A stretch of DNA of 64,000 bases from Lachnospiraceae bacterium (GTDB lineage Bacteria > Bacillota > Clostridia > Lachnospirales > Anaerotignaceae): contig DPJA01000039.1 of the NCBI GenBank assembly GCA_003543235.1, forward strand, positions 186,001-250,000. The letters run 5' to 3'. The translations under genes were made by a program, and so were the position numbers. Each line of letters begins with the position of its first letter. Position 1 is the stretch's first letter. The notes beneath the pieces were generated by a model. That model did not search any database. It had not been told where the DNA came from and saw only the letters and a list, made by a program, of their open reading frames with translations. Positions 27,403 to 36,294 of this stretch are shown piece after piece.

Positions 27403-28761
27403 CTACATTCTCCAGCCAGTGCTGTACTTGTTTTTAAGCCGTCCCTGCTGTGCCTTTGCCCAGCCTAAAGGATACCCATCACACATAACCACGCACCATC
27501 CGTTCTCACACTGTGCCTCAACTGTTTCACCCTTTAAATAACGAATAACCCTTTGGTCATCAACGTCAAAGTCCACAACTCTTTTTATATCATTTTTCTT
27601 AAGCCCCATGGCAAGTGCCTGACTTGGTTCAAACCGATTTTTCTTAAATTCACCTAAAAGCCAGCCACTACGCATAACACGTATGCCCTTTAACACAGGC
27701 ACTTCATGTGGCAAAAGATAAAGACTATCATTTATTATCTGGTAAATTCCACAAAATTGAACATCTAGCACCTCTGCTTTAAATTCCTCAAAATACTTCA
27801 TGCGGTCATCAGTTTTTTCTTCCTCCCACACAAATAAAGTATTTTCATCTGCTTCTTTTTTATGTAAAAGAGCAAGAAAATGACCTTCACCTTTTATTTT
27901 ATGCGGCCACAGTCTTTTAGTATAAACAAGCTCTGCTCTTCCTCCATCAACCCAATCTGGGTTTCCATTGGCAAAATCAAATTCTTTATCTATGGGCAAA
28001 AGTTCAAATTCCTCATGCTCTGTCAAAAAATCGTTAATGCTTTTTTCATTCTCTTGAGGTGAAAAAGTACAGGTGGAATATAAAATCAAACCGCCTCTTT
28101 TCAGCATTTTTGCAGAGCTTTCCAAAATATCCCTTTGGCTTTTTTGACAAAACTCCAGCATATCCTCATTCCAGCTTTTCATAACGTCAGGTTCCTTACG
28201 AAACATTCCTTCGCCGCTGCATGGTGCATCTACCAATATTTTATCAAAATATCCACCAAAGCTTTTACTAAGCTTTTCTGGTGTTTCACTCATTACAATG
28301 CAATTTGTTATGCCAAACAGCTCCACATTTTTAAGCAGTGCTTTTGTTCTGCCTGCACTTATGTCATTAGCTATAAGCACTCCTGTACCCCCAAGGCTCG
28401 CCCCTAATTGAGTTGTTTTTCCACCAGGTGCGGCACATAAATCCAACACTTTATCGCCTTTTTTAGGTTTAAGGACCTCTGCTGGGCTCATGGCACTAGG
28501 CTCCTGCAAATAATAAAGCCCTGCATGGTAGTATGGATGTTTAGCCGGTCTTATTCCCTCGTCATAATAAAAGCCATCCCTACACCAAGTCACGTTCTTA
28601 AGGTCAAATATCCCTTTAGCCTTAAATTCCTCTGCAGATATTTTCAGGGTATTCACTCTAAGACCATAAAATCTGCCTTCTTCAAAGCTTTTTTCATAAT
28701 CTTCAAAGTCCGTACCCAATATATTTTTCATATTTTCTACAAACTTTTCAGGTAAATCCAT
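27403..28761 (-). CDS. RsmB/RsmF-family rRNA (cytosine-C5)-methyltransferase
   Basis: The 452-residue protein is a SAM-dependent m5C methyltransferase. The SAM motif LDLCAAPGGKTTQL (about residue 107), the catalytic VDAPCSGEGMFRKEP (about 186) and the second-Cys STCTFSPQENE (about 238) are all present. The C-terminal part resembles the extra RNA-binding domain of RsmF/YebU-type enzymes, so 16S rRNA is the likely target. It reads toward the hairpin array and ygiQ on the same strand. Confidence 0.92.
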   Translation of the reverse strand: MDLPEKFVENMKNILGTDFEDYEKSFEEGRFYGLRVNTLKISAEEFKAKGIFDLKNVTWCRDGFYYDEGIRPAKHPYYHAGLYYLQEPSAMSPAEVLKPKKGDKVLDLCAAPGGKTTQLGASLGGTGVLIANDISAGRTKALLKNVELFGITNCIVMSETPEKLSKSFGGYFDKILVDAPCSGEGMFRKEPDVMKSWNEDMLEFCQKSQRDILESSAKMLKRGGLILYSTCTFSPQENEKSINDFLTEHEEFELLPIDKEFDFANGNPDWVDGGRAELVYTKRLWPHKIKGEGHFLALLHKKEADENTLFVWEEEKTDDRMKYFEEFKAEVLDVQFCGIYQIINDSLYLLPHEVPVLKGIRVMRSGWLLGEFKKNRFEPSQALAMGLKKNDIKRVVDFDVDDQRVIRYLKGETVEAQCENGWCVVMCDGYPLGWAKAQQGRLKNKYSTGWRM

Positions 28762-28906
28762 TTTTTCACCCTCTATCTACATCATCTCATTATATATGTT
28801 ACTCTAAAAATATGTTTTTTTCAACACAAGCCTAAATTTTATGATATACTTCTTATGTGTGAATATACTTTAAAAATGAATTTAAAAATTTAGGAGAGAT
28901 GAAATT

Positions 28907-29473
28907 ATGGCAAAAGATATTTGGAAACCAGGCACATTATTATACCCTGTACCAGCAGTTATGGTTAGCTGTGGCACAATGGAGGGCGAAAAAAATATAA
29001 TTACCATAGCCTGGACTGGCACAATAAATTCTGACCCTGCTATGACTTATATTTCTGTACGCCCCGAAAGACATTCCTATGAAATAATTAAAAAGTCTGG
29101 TGAATTTGTAATTAATCTTACAACAGAAGACCTTGTACGTGCCTGTGACTACTGTGGTGTTAAAAGTGGTAAAGACATTGATAAATTTAAAGAGCTTAAT
29201 CTTACGGCAGCAAAAGCAAGCCAGGTGAATGCACCCATAATTTACGAAAGCCCTGTAAATATTGAATGCAAGGTAAGAGATATTATTCCCCTTGGCTCAC
29301 ACCATATGTTCACTGCTGAAGTAGTTGCTGTTAACATAAGCAACGAATTTATGGACGAAACAGGAAAATTCCATTTTAACGACGCAAAACCTGTTTGCTA
29401 TTCTCACGGCGAATACTTTAAACTTGGTGACAGCCTTGGCAAATTTGGATTTTCTGTTCAAAAGAAGAAATAA
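28907..29473 (+). CDS. Flavin reductase family protein (FMN-binding)
   Basis: The 188-residue protein has the flavin reductase-like split-barrel fold. Typical blocks are VPAVMVSCGTMEGEKNIITI (flavin loop), YISVRPERHSYEIIKKSGEF and the dimer-side LGSHHMFTAEVVAV segment. Such proteins bind FMN and can pass electrons from NAD(P)H or ferredoxin; the partner is unknown. AGGAGAGATG lies before the ATG. A promoter-like TATACT lies about 50 bases upstream. Confidence 0.9.
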   Translation: MAKDIWKPGTLLYPVPAVMVSCGTMEGEKNIITIAWTGTINSDPAMTYISVRPERHSYEIIKKSGEFVINLTTEDLVRACDYCGVKSGKDIDKFKELNLTAAKASQVNAPIIYESPVNIECKVRDIIPLGSHHMFTAEVVAVNISNEFMDETGKFHFNDAKPVCYSHGEYFKLGDSLGKFGFSVQKKK

Positions 29474-29478
29474 GCACA

Positions 29479-29529
29479 AAAAATAAGCCCGTGGTAATGT
29501 GTATATCCAGCACCACTGGCTTATTTTTT
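29479..29529. terminator. Bidirectional terminator
   Basis: AAAAAATAAGCC pairs with GGCTTATTTTTT, with an inner GTGGT/ACCAC helix. It separates the convergent flavin reductase and spoIIQ genes and has an A-run on one side and a T-run on the other. Confidence 0.85.
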
Positions 29530-29539
29530 TACACTTTTT

Positions 29540-30343
29540 TTAATTTTGTTCGCCCAAGGCAACCTTTGGGTCTATTGCAAACTCGCCTTGGCATACCTTA
29601 AATTCCAGGTGTGGACCCATGGCTGAACCATACTTCGTAGGCTTTGCTACCTGTCCTATTTTTTGTCCTTTTTTTACTGTGTCGCCTACTGCTACAGCCA
29701 CATTTTCGCTAAGTTGGCTGTATGTAGTGCTCCAACCATCCTGATGTTTTATAACCACTGTGTAACCTTTTTCATAATCATTTGTAACCTCTGTTACCGT
29801 TCCATCACTGGCTGCTTTAACTGGACTGCCCTCATCTGCCAATATACATACCGTGTCATTTGTTCTGTACTGGTCAAGTGTAGGGTCGTACACCATAGTG
29901 TCGGCAGAATAATCCATTGCAATTTCGCCTATAAGCGGCCACTCCATTTTTATTTCATTTGCCGAAACACCAGCCTCTTCAAACTCGTCATCATATGACT
30001 GTGCGGTTGGCTCTTCTGCATCTGGCTGCTCAACAGGTGTAGCATCTGCTTTTTTTGTAGTATCTGCCTGTGCCACAGGTGCATTCTCTGTTGCCTCTGT
30101 TATATCCGCCTGAGCAACAGGTGCATTCTCTGTTGCATCTGTCATGTCAGCCTGTGCAGTTTCATTTTTGCTTGCGTCAACGGTAGCAACGTCGTCCCCT
30201 GCCTGAACTGTCTTTTTTTGGGATAGTTCTGCATTTTGCTTTTCGGTTTTATCTACCGATACGCCAAGACCCACCGCCGTTACCAAAATAAGACTAGCGG
30301 CAACTGCAATATATTCTTTTTTCTCCAACTTTCTTACCTTCAT
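29540..30343 (-). CDS. spoIIQ: SpoIIQ-like sporulation protein (degenerate M23 domain)
   Basis: The 267-residue protein has one N-terminal membrane helix (about residues 11-29), a Thr/Ala/Gln-rich linker (about 40-118) with two copies of an ATENAPVAQAD repeat, and a C-terminal M23/LytM domain (about 130-260). The first zinc motif HxxxD is absent and the last reads GPHLEFKV instead of HLHF, so peptidase activity is unlikely. Bacillus SpoIIQ is likewise a catalytically dead LytM domain that holds the forespore-mother cell channel. It lies next to spoIID, as in Bacillus. Identification rests on this context. Confidence 0.75.
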   Translation of the reverse strand: MKVRKLEKKEYIAVAASLILVTAVGLGVSVDKTEKQNAELSQKKTVQAGDDVATVDASKNETAQADMTDATENAPVAQADITEATENAPVAQADTTKKADATPVEQPDAEEPTAQSYDDEFEEAGVSANEIKMEWPLIGEIAMDYSADTMVYDPTLDQYRTNDTVCILADEGSPVKAASDGTVTEVTNDYEKGYTVVIKHQDGWSTTYSQLSENVAVAVGDTVKKGQKIGQVAKPTKYGSAMGPHLEFKVCQGEFAIDPKVALGEQN

Positions 30344-30517
30344 TTGTCAAACACCTCCGCTAGTATTATTGGCACTTGCAAAGATGTTTATACTTAATTT
30401 ATATCTTTTTTTAAACTTTAATTTATTTAAAAATAACACCACAACCGCAAAAGTAATTTCACCTAAACGGCTGTGATGTATACGTAAGATTGACTATACA
30501 TACCTTTAAATCAGCTA

Positions 30518-31525
30518 TTAATTTATTTTTTCAAACTCTATGCCCGTATAGTAATATGACAAAATGTCTTTATATGACTTTCCGTCTTTTGCCATACATT
30601 CTGCACCATATTGACTCATACCTGCACCATGTCCATAGCCATAAGTAGTAAAAATCATGTTGTCACCCTCCTGCTTCACTGTAAAATCACTGCTTCTAAG
30701 TCCAAGAATCTCTCGCACCTGCTTGCCTGTAAACACTTTATTTCCAATTTGCATGGTTTTAATATACCCTGCATCTGTTCGTTCTATAATCTGCATCTGT
30801 TCTTTCAGCCCGCCATCGTATAGCTTTAAATCAGCATTTGCCTTTTGCAAAAGTGACACTACAGTTTCAGCTGACATTGTTGTTTCAAAGGTATACTCTG
30901 ATGACTGCTTATCCATGGAGCTGTCTACACTTTTTAAATATGGCAATGAATCGTTCCACACATTTTCTGCTACTTCTGTTTTGCCACAGCTTATAGCATG
31001 AAAAACCGCCAATATAGGTTCATTGTTGTACACCATAATTTCACCTTTGGTACTTAGCACCGCTGTTTTTATCTTTTTATAATATTTATCAAAACCTGTG
31101 TTCCACTTAGTTTTCATTTCCTCCTGTGTTAAATACGCCTGTCCACCGTTTTCAATCATTTTGTCAATGGTAATGCCACTTTTCTGCATTTGGTTTGTTG
31201 CATATGTACGTGCTGCCACAGCTTGTGCCTTTAAAGCTTCATCATCAAACAACGCCGGCATTTCAGCCGCAACCACACCTATTATATAGTTTTCCAATTC
31301 ATCGTCTGCCTGCACTACAGTGTCGTCTTTATCTTCCGTTACATCTTTGTTTTCAGTTGCAGGAATGTTTTGTTCGCCATTATTTTGTGGCACCTGAGTG
31401 TCATTAACACGTATGACGGCACCTGTTTCTGTTATGTCCGAGCCAAAAATTTTAACCATTCCCACTGGCACAAACAAAAGCACAACCGCACAATATATTA
31501 AAAACCCCATTACATATTTTTTCAT
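30518..31525 (-). CDS. spoIID: Stage II sporulation protein D (SpoIID), lytic transglycosylase
   Basis: The start at 31525 (MKKYVMGFLIYC) follows a GGGTGA Shine-Dalgarno. About 335 residues: a membrane anchor (about 5-25), then the SpoIID domain. The catalytic-Glu block AAEMPALFDDEALKAQAVAA (near residue 80), a FHAISCGKTE block (near 168), and the C-terminal GHGAGMSQYGAECMA signature (near 300) are seen. The protein digests septal peptidoglycan during engulfment with SpoIIP and SpoIIM. It is cotranscribed with or adjacent to spoIIQ. Confidence 0.95.
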   Translation of the reverse strand: MKKYVMGFLIYCAVVLLFVPVGMVKIFGSDITETGAVIRVNDTQVPQNNGEQNIPATENKDVTEDKDDTVVQADDELENYIIGVVAAEMPALFDDEALKAQAVAARTYATNQMQKSGITIDKMIENGGQAYLTQEEMKTKWNTGFDKYYKKIKTAVLSTKGEIMVYNNEPILAVFHAISCGKTEVAENVWNDSLPYLKSVDSSMDKQSSEYTFETTMSAETVVSLLQKANADLKLYDGGLKEQMQIIERTDAGYIKTMQIGNKVFTGKQVREILGLRSSDFTVKQEGDNMIFTTYGYGHGAGMSQYGAECMAKDGKSYKDILSYYYTGIEFEKIN

Positions 31526-31599
31526 CGCAATCACCCAAAACAATGATATGCTTTTAGAAACAAAAAAATCCCTAACAAAAGTCGGGGATTTTCTTATTT

Positions 31600-32766
31600 T
31601 TATATATTCTTAATTGTTTCGATTATATAATTTGTAAGTTCTTCGTTGGTTGCACCGTCACTATGACCTGTTGTAAAAATTTTACGCTCAGTAAGTGTGC
31701 AAATATCCAGTGCCTTTTCCAGCTTATCTGCCTCGCTTTGACATCCAATATGTGAAAGCAAAAGAACTACCGCACGCATTACACTACAAGGGTCAGCATA
31801 CTGTGCACGTCCGTCATCTACCATACGTGGTGCAGAACCATGTATAGCTTCAAACATAGCATATTTGTTACCAATATTACTGCTGCCTGCTGTGCCAACG
31901 CCACCTTGGAACTCTGCCGCTTCATCTGTAATAATATCGCCATAAAGGTTAGGCAAAACAACTACTTGGAAATCACGGCGACGTTTTTCATCAATAAGCT
32001 TAGCTGTCATAATATCAACATACCAGTCGTCAACCTTAATTTCTGGATAGTCCTGTGCCATTTTGTAGAATACCTCAAGGAACTTACCATCTGTTGTTTT
32101 AATAATATTTGCCTTTGTAACAGCAGTAACACGTGTTTTGCCATTCTTTTTGGCATATTCAAATGCGGCACGTATAATTCTTTCAGTTCCCTCTTGTGTA
32201 ACTACAGTAAAGTCAACATTCAAATCCTTGTCTACAGCAAAGCCTTTGCTACCAATAGCATATGCTCCTTCTGTATTCTCTCTGAAAAAAGTCCAGTCAA
32301 TACCCTTTTCAGGCACACGCACAGGACGCACGTTTGCAAACAAGTCCAGTGCTTTACGCATCATAACATTTGCACTTTCAATGTTTGGCCATGGGTCACC
32401 CTTACGTGGTGTAGTTGTAGGCCCTTTAAGTATTACGTGACACTGTTTAAGTTCTTCAAGGACATCATCAGGTATAGCCTTATTTGCCTCAACCCTTTTT
32501 TCAATTGTAAGGTCCATAATGTCTTTAAACTCAATTTTACCGCTTTTAAGCTTTTCATCAAGCAAAAATTCCATTACCCTTTTGCCCTGTGCTGTAATTG
32601 CAGGACCAATTCCATCACCGCCAGCGACGCCAATTATAATTTTTTCCAGCTTATCAAAGTCATATGCTTCCTTGTTTTCGTTCATCTGTTCTACTCTTTT
32701 AAGCTGTTCTTCGAGAAGTTTACCAAATTTTTCTTTTGCCTCTTCAATTTTTGCGTTTGTACTCAT
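31600..32766 (-). CDS. icd: Isocitrate dehydrogenase (isocitrate/isopropylmalate dehydrogenase family)
   Basis: The 388-residue enzyme oxidises isocitrate to 2-oxoglutarate. VAGGDGIGPAITAQGKRVME near residue 49, FRENTEGAYAIGSKG (substrate Ser/Asn loop) near 174, and DIITDEAAEFQGGVGTAGSS near 277 are characteristic. Assignment to isocitrate rather than isopropylmalate rests on context: it shares an operon with (Re)-citrate synthase, the pair supplying glutamate. Aconitase is not in the window. Cofactor preference was not determined. Confidence 0.85.
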   Translation of the reverse strand: MSTNAKIEEAKEKFGKLLEEQLKRVEQMNENKEAYDFDKLEKIIIGVAGGDGIGPAITAQGKRVMEFLLDEKLKSGKIEFKDIMDLTIEKRVEANKAIPDDVLEELKQCHVILKGPTTTPRKGDPWPNIESANVMMRKALDLFANVRPVRVPEKGIDWTFFRENTEGAYAIGSKGFAVDKDLNVDFTVVTQEGTERIIRAAFEYAKKNGKTRVTAVTKANIIKTTDGKFLEVFYKMAQDYPEIKVDDWYVDIMTAKLIDEKRRRDFQVVVLPNLYGDIITDEAAEFQGGVGTAGSSNIGNKYAMFEAIHGSAPRMVDDGRAQYADPCSVMRAVVLLLSHIGCQSEADKLEKALDICTLTERKIFTTGHSDGATNEELTNYIIETIKNI

Positions 32767-32790
32767 TTTTGAAACTACCCCCTAGTTTTT

Positions 32791-33297
32791 TTACAAGTAT
32801 ATATAGGTATAAAATGCACCTTGCTGTATCATTTTATCAACCAATTTTTCCATGTCATCGGCTACTTCAAGCACATCCGCCATTTCTCCAAGGGAATAAC
32901 AGTATCCGCACTGGTTTTCATTCTTTGCCGGCACTTCCTCCATTTTTCTAAGGTAGGTAAGTGCTTCTTTAAGAAGCTTTGCGAGAAATGGAAAATATTC
33001 ATCTTCATTGTAGCCTTTAAAATTAACTACCAAATAAAAGCCCGTTTGGCAACCCATAGGCCCAAAGTAGGAAATCATTGCATTGTTGTAGCCATCACTT
33101 ATATCTCTTACCGCCGTTGCAAAGCAATGCTCAAATGTATGCAGTGCCTTGTTGGTAATTATTTCTTCCTTATAAGGTGCTCTAAGGCGAATATCCAATG
33201 TAAGTGTTTCAACATCTCCTAATTTGTCTATCTTGGACAGGTAAATGCCCCTTGTAAGCTTTAAGTGGTCTACGTTGAAAGAAACAGCGTTTTTCAT
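32791..33297 (-). CDS. luxS: S-ribosylhomocysteine lyase (AI-2 synthase)
   Basis: The 168-residue metalloenzyme cleaves S-ribosylhomocysteine to homocysteine and the AI-2 precursor. The metal-binding HTFEH (His53, Glu56, His57), the catalytic Cys83 in MGCQTGFYLV, and the third ligand Cys130 in ENQCGYC are present. Its start overlaps the (Re)-citrate synthase stop by four bases (ATGA type), and icd follows 25 bases downstream. It is therefore embedded in a central-carbon operon. Confidence 0.95.
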   Translation of the reverse strand: MKNAVSFNVDHLKLTRGIYLSKIDKLGDVETLTLDIRLRAPYKEEIITNKALHTFEHCFATAVRDISDGYNNAMISYFGPMGCQTGFYLVVNFKGYNEDEYFPFLAKLLKEALTYLRKMEEVPAKNENQCGYCYSLGEMADVLEVADDMEKLVDKMIQQGAFYTYIYL

Positions 33298-34685
33298 TTT
33301 TGCACCTCGCCATTTTCCTCGTCAAGTTCTTTCATGGTTCTAAGTGTAAGCTCTTCCAGTTCCTCATCGGTAATAACCGTAACACGACCCTCGTTATACT
33401 GCTCATTTACCCATTTATACACAATTTCAACCAGTCTGCTTGTTTTTTCAACTGCGGCATCTTCCCTAAGGTTAAAATAGCTGTTTATCCAGTGGGCAAT
33501 TCCCGAAGTACCCGATGTATTGCTTATGGCAATACGCACAGGTCTGTTAAGAAGCTTTTCTGTATCAAATATATTATAAATTTCTTCATTTTTAAGTAAT
33601 CCGTCAGCATGAATACCAGCTCTTGTTACGTTAAAATTCTTGCCAACAAAAGGTGTCATAGGTGGAATATCGTAATGCAGCTCTTTTTCAAAATATTCGG
33701 CAATTTCACTTATAACTGTTGTGTCCATTCCGTCCAAAGTCCCTTTAAGCTGTGCATATTCCATAACCATTGCTTCCAACGGAGTATTACCCGTTCTTTC
33801 GCCAATGCCTAAAAGTGAACAGTTAACACTGCAAGCACCATAAAGCCATGCGTAAGAAGCATTGTTTACTGCACGGTAAAAATCATTATGTCCATGCCAT
33901 TCAAGCCATTCACTTGGCACACCTGCGTGATGCACAAGTCCATAGATAATACCAGGAACACTACGTGGAAGAACACTGCCAGGGTATGAAACACCATAGC
34001 CCATAGTATCACAGGCACGTATTTTTACAGGCACGCCTGTTTCAGCACTAAGCTCCATAAGTGCCGTTGCAAAAGGAACAACAAAGCCATAGAAATCAGC
34101 ACGAGTAATGTCCTCAAAGTGACAACGTGGTGTTACTCCTGTTTCTATACATTCACGCACAACTGCAAGATAGTGGTCAACTGCTTGATGCCTTGTCATG
34201 TGCATTTTGTGGAAAATATGATAATCTGAACAGCTTACAAGTATTCCTGTTTCCCTAAGACCAATATCCTTAACCAACTGGAAATCCTTTTTAGAGGCTC
34301 TAATCCAGCTTGTAATCTCTGGAAACTCATAACCCTTTTCAAGGCATTTATATACTGCATTCTGGTCCTTTTTTGTGTAAAGGAAAAATTCACTCATTTT
34401 AATAATGCCCTTTGGTCCTGAAAGCTTATGGATAAGGTCAAAAATATGCGTCATCTGCTCTACCGTATATGGTTGCCTACTTTGTTGTCCATCTCTGAAG
34501 GTAGTATCTGTTATCCAAAAATCAGTAGGAACATCCATTGGTACTAAACGACGGTTAAAAACAACTTTAGGTACTTCATCGTATCTAAAGAAATCTCTGT
34601 AGAGATTAGGTTCTTTTACTGCAACCAAAGGGTAGGTCTGGCCTGTACTTTCTAAAAGGTTCGTCTTCTTGTTATACTCAAACAT
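33294..34685 (-). CDS. (Re)-citrate synthase (HMGL-like family)
   Basis: The 463-residue enzyme of the DRE-TIM (isopropylmalate synthase/HMGL-like) fold has ITDTTFRDGQQSRQPYT near residue 58. Other marks are EWHGHNDFYRAVNNA near 288, the GIGERTGNTPLEAM block near 317, and GIHADGLLKNEEIYN near 380. The sequence style, with FRDGQQSR rather than LRDGEQ, is that of the clostridial (Re)-citrate synthase, which makes citrate from oxaloacetate and acetyl-CoA with inverse stereochemistry. First gene of the operon with luxS and icd. A homocitrate synthase role is less likely because nifV is present separately. Confidence 0.85.
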   Translation of the reverse strand: MFEYNKKTNLLESTGQTYPLVAVKEPNLYRDFFRYDEVPKVVFNRRLVPMDVPTDFWITDTTFRDGQQSRQPYTVEQMTHIFDLIHKLSGPKGIIKMSEFFLYTKKDQNAVYKCLEKGYEFPEITSWIRASKKDFQLVKDIGLRETGILVSCSDYHIFHKMHMTRHQAVDHYLAVVRECIETGVTPRCHFEDITRADFYGFVVPFATALMELSAETGVPVKIRACDTMGYGVSYPGSVLPRSVPGIIYGLVHHAGVPSEWLEWHGHNDFYRAVNNASYAWLYGACSVNCSLLGIGERTGNTPLEAMVMEYAQLKGTLDGMDTTVISEIAEYFEKELHYDIPPMTPFVGKNFNVTRAGIHADGLLKNEEIYNIFDTEKLLNRPVRIAISNTSGTSGIAHWINSYFNLREDAAVEKTSRLVEIVYKWVNEQYNEGRVTVITDEELEELTLRTMKELDEENGEVQK

Positions 34686-34775
34686 ATTTAGCCTCCTGCT
34701 CTTTTACAAAATTTCGGTTCATTCACTAAAGGGTCAATCCCATATTAAAGCTGCACTTTACCAATATTAAACTAT

Positions 34776-34803
34776 TCTATACCATTTTAACACTTTAAGT
34801 CAA
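34776..34803 (-). promoter_or_regulatory. Promoter of the (Re)-citrate synthase-luxS-icd operon
   Basis: On the minus strand TTGACT (34798-34803) and TATAGA (34776-34781) are separated by 16 bases, about 90 bases before the start codon. The remaining bases of the 34686-34938 gap show no gene. Confidence 0.65.
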
Positions 34804-34938
34804 TAACGTCAAAAATATATAGCAAATGCAATAAAAAAATGCCGTGGACAAATGTTCACCGTACAAATATGCACAAAACATCATAAATTGTATTTATACT
34901 TCATATAATTTATTAAACTATTTAAAAGGAGAACTTCT

Positions 34939-35160
34939 ATGATACAAAAAAACAAACGTCCCATTCCCAAGGAATTTCGCATACAAAACCCTGTGGCATC
35001 ACCACAAAAAAGTAATATAAAGGAAGAACCTAAGGTTATTTTTACCGCAGAAAAATCTTCTAAAAAAGAACCTAACCCATGCAATATACCTGCAACAAAT
35101 TCTAAAAATATTCTTCGACCTGCTGTAGCCGCAATGTTGCTTATGGATGTACTTAAATGA
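34939..35160 (+). CDS. Small Lys/Pro-rich hypothetical protein
   Basis: The 73-residue protein is unrecognised. It is rich in Lys, Pro and Asn over residues 1-55 and ends in a short hydrophobic stretch (VAAMLLMDVLK). AAAGGAGAA lies before the ATG and a strong terminator follows the stop, both arguing that it is a real gene. It lies next to small sporulation-like genes, so a spore role is possible but unproven. Confidence 0.5.
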   Translation: MIQKNKRPIPKEFRIQNPVASPQKSNIKEEPKVIFTAEKSSKKEPNPCNIPATNSKNILRPAVAAMLLMDVLK

Positions 35161-35173
35161 AAATACACAGCTC

Positions 35174-35207
35174 AAAAGCAACAGATAATTTTGTCTGTTG
35201 CTTTTTT
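35174..35207 (+). terminator. Terminator of the small hypothetical gene
   Basis: AAAAGCAACAGA pairs with TCTGTTGCTTTT and ends in six T, 14 bases after the stop. Confidence 0.85.
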
Positions 35208-35316
35208 ATTTTTGCACCAAGCTAAGAATAAAACATAGTTTGTTGCCATTATGTATTTATAGTATGCCCAGACCTATAATACACTAATTCATATAGTAGA
35301 AATTTATAAAAATTTT

Positions 35317-35352
35317 AAGGACGTTTACATAAAATTTGTGTAAACGTCCTTT
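35317..35352. terminator. Perfect hairpin terminator
   Basis: AAGGACGTTTACA pairs with TGTAAACGTCCTT (13 bp, 10-base loop), with T/A runs on both sides. It serves the minus-strand gene ending at 35386. Confidence 0.85.
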
Positions 35353-35385
35353 TTATAATTACCGTAATTGTGTACAAAATCACTT

Positions 35386-35829
35386 CTATTCCTGCAAAAC
35401 AACCCCTGCTTTTGCCATTTTAAGAAAAGCACCTAACTTTTTTTGTTCCGCAACGCTTAAATACCCATTAAAGGCATTTATCATTTCTATGCGTCTTTTC
35501 TGTGCATTATCTTCACCTTTTTCCATAGCCATAATGCCGCCTTGTGGTGAAAATCTATTTATCTCCAACAATTTAATAACCAAAAATAACCCTTTTTGAT
35601 ATTCCTTATCCAAAAAAGGTAATGCAGCATTTATGGCTTTAATCTGCCTATTACGCATATCCTCGTCCTCTTTAGTTTGCGTTTCTTCCATTTTTATAAC
35701 AGGCTTTTCTTCCTTAGCGTTAGTATTCATAGCTGCACCCAGTGCCTTTGCAGTTTCCACCATTTTCATCATATCCGTTGTATCACCGCCGGCACCCAAA
35801 AGTTGACTAAGCATCATCAACTTATCCAT
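35386..35829 (-). CDS. Hypothetical protein, sporulation-neighbourhood
   Basis: About 147 residues, unrecognised. The start is ambiguous: ATG at 35829 (MDKLMMLSQLLGAGGDTTDM) has GGAGG eight bases upstream, while a TTG at 35844 has a perfect AAGGAGGTGG. The protein is helical and charged with no membrane segment; its centre reads AINAALPFLDKEYQKGLFLV and its end AEQKKLGAFLKMAK. It shares strand and spacing with the Gly/Cys-rich gene upstream. Confidence 0.55.
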   Translation of the reverse strand: MDKLMMLSQLLGAGGDTTDMMKMVETAKALGAAMNTNAKEEKPVIKMEETQTKEDEDMRNRQIKAINAALPFLDKEYQKGLFLVIKLLEINRFSPQGGIMAMEKGEDNAQKRRIEMINAFNGYLSVAEQKKLGAFLKMAKAGVVLQE

Positions 35830-35950
35830 TGACATATCCTCCAAGCGTAACCACCTCCTTAGGTATTTATATGCCTTTTCAGGCAAATATATACAAACAA
35901 AAGGTGCAGACGAAAACGCCCGCACCCCCAAAACTTAGACTTTCTTTACA

Positions 35951-36217
35951 TTATGCCTCGCACATTCCACAGTTGTTGTTTCCACCACAAATACCGCCAA
36001 TGCCACTGCCGCCACAGCAGCAAAGAAGCAATACAAGGATGATAATCCATGAACAATCACTGTCTGTATTTGTTCCACATCCGCATCCACCGCCAATGCC
36101 GCCAATACCGCCGATACCACTGCCGCCACAGCAGAATAAAAGAATAAGGATCCAAATCCAGCTTCCTCCACCACTGCCACATCCTGTGCCACAATTACTT
36201 CCTCCGAAACATCCCAT
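35951..36217 (-). CDS. Gly/Cys-rich small protein, chorion-class high-cysteine type
   Basis: The 88-residue protein contains two similar modules: SWIWILILLFCCGGSGIGG (about residues 19-37) and SWIIILVLLLCCCGGSGIGG (about 56-75). Each has a hydrophobic stretch followed by Cys-Cys and a Gly run. Such proteins appear in spore-forming Firmicutes, often annotated as chorion-class high-cysteine proteins; a spore-coat or surface role is inferred. AAAGGAGG lies before the ATG and a sigma-E-like -10 box lies upstream. Confidence 0.65.
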   Translation of the reverse strand: MGCFGGSNCGTGCGSGGGSWIWILILLFCCGGSGIGGIGGIGGGCGCGTNTDSDCSWIIILVLLLCCCGGSGIGGICGGNNNCGMCEA

Positions 36218-36264
36218 ATAAATAAGCCTCCTTTAAATTAAAATATGTTTTTAATGCACTATCA

Positions 36265-36294
36265 ATTGTATGCAGCACCCAGAGAAAATTTGAC
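36265..36294 (-). promoter_or_regulatory. Possible sigma-E-type sporulation promoter
   Basis: On the minus strand CATACAAT (36265-36272) matches the sigma-E -10 consensus. A TCAAATT about 15 bases further up is a partial match to the -35. It lies about 50 bases before the Gly/Cys-rich gene. Confidence 0.4.

Noticed and set aside
31840..32772. 310-codon open frame on the plus strand opposite icd
   Set aside because: It mirrors a well-supported isocitrate dehydrogenase gene, has Cys/Phe/Asn-rich composition typical of antisense frames, and no family likeness.
35935..36192. 85-codon minus-strand frame overlapping the Gly/Cys-rich gene
   Set aside because: It is a shifted reading of the same repetitive bases; the frame with the AAAGGAGG ribosome site and duplicated modules is preferred.
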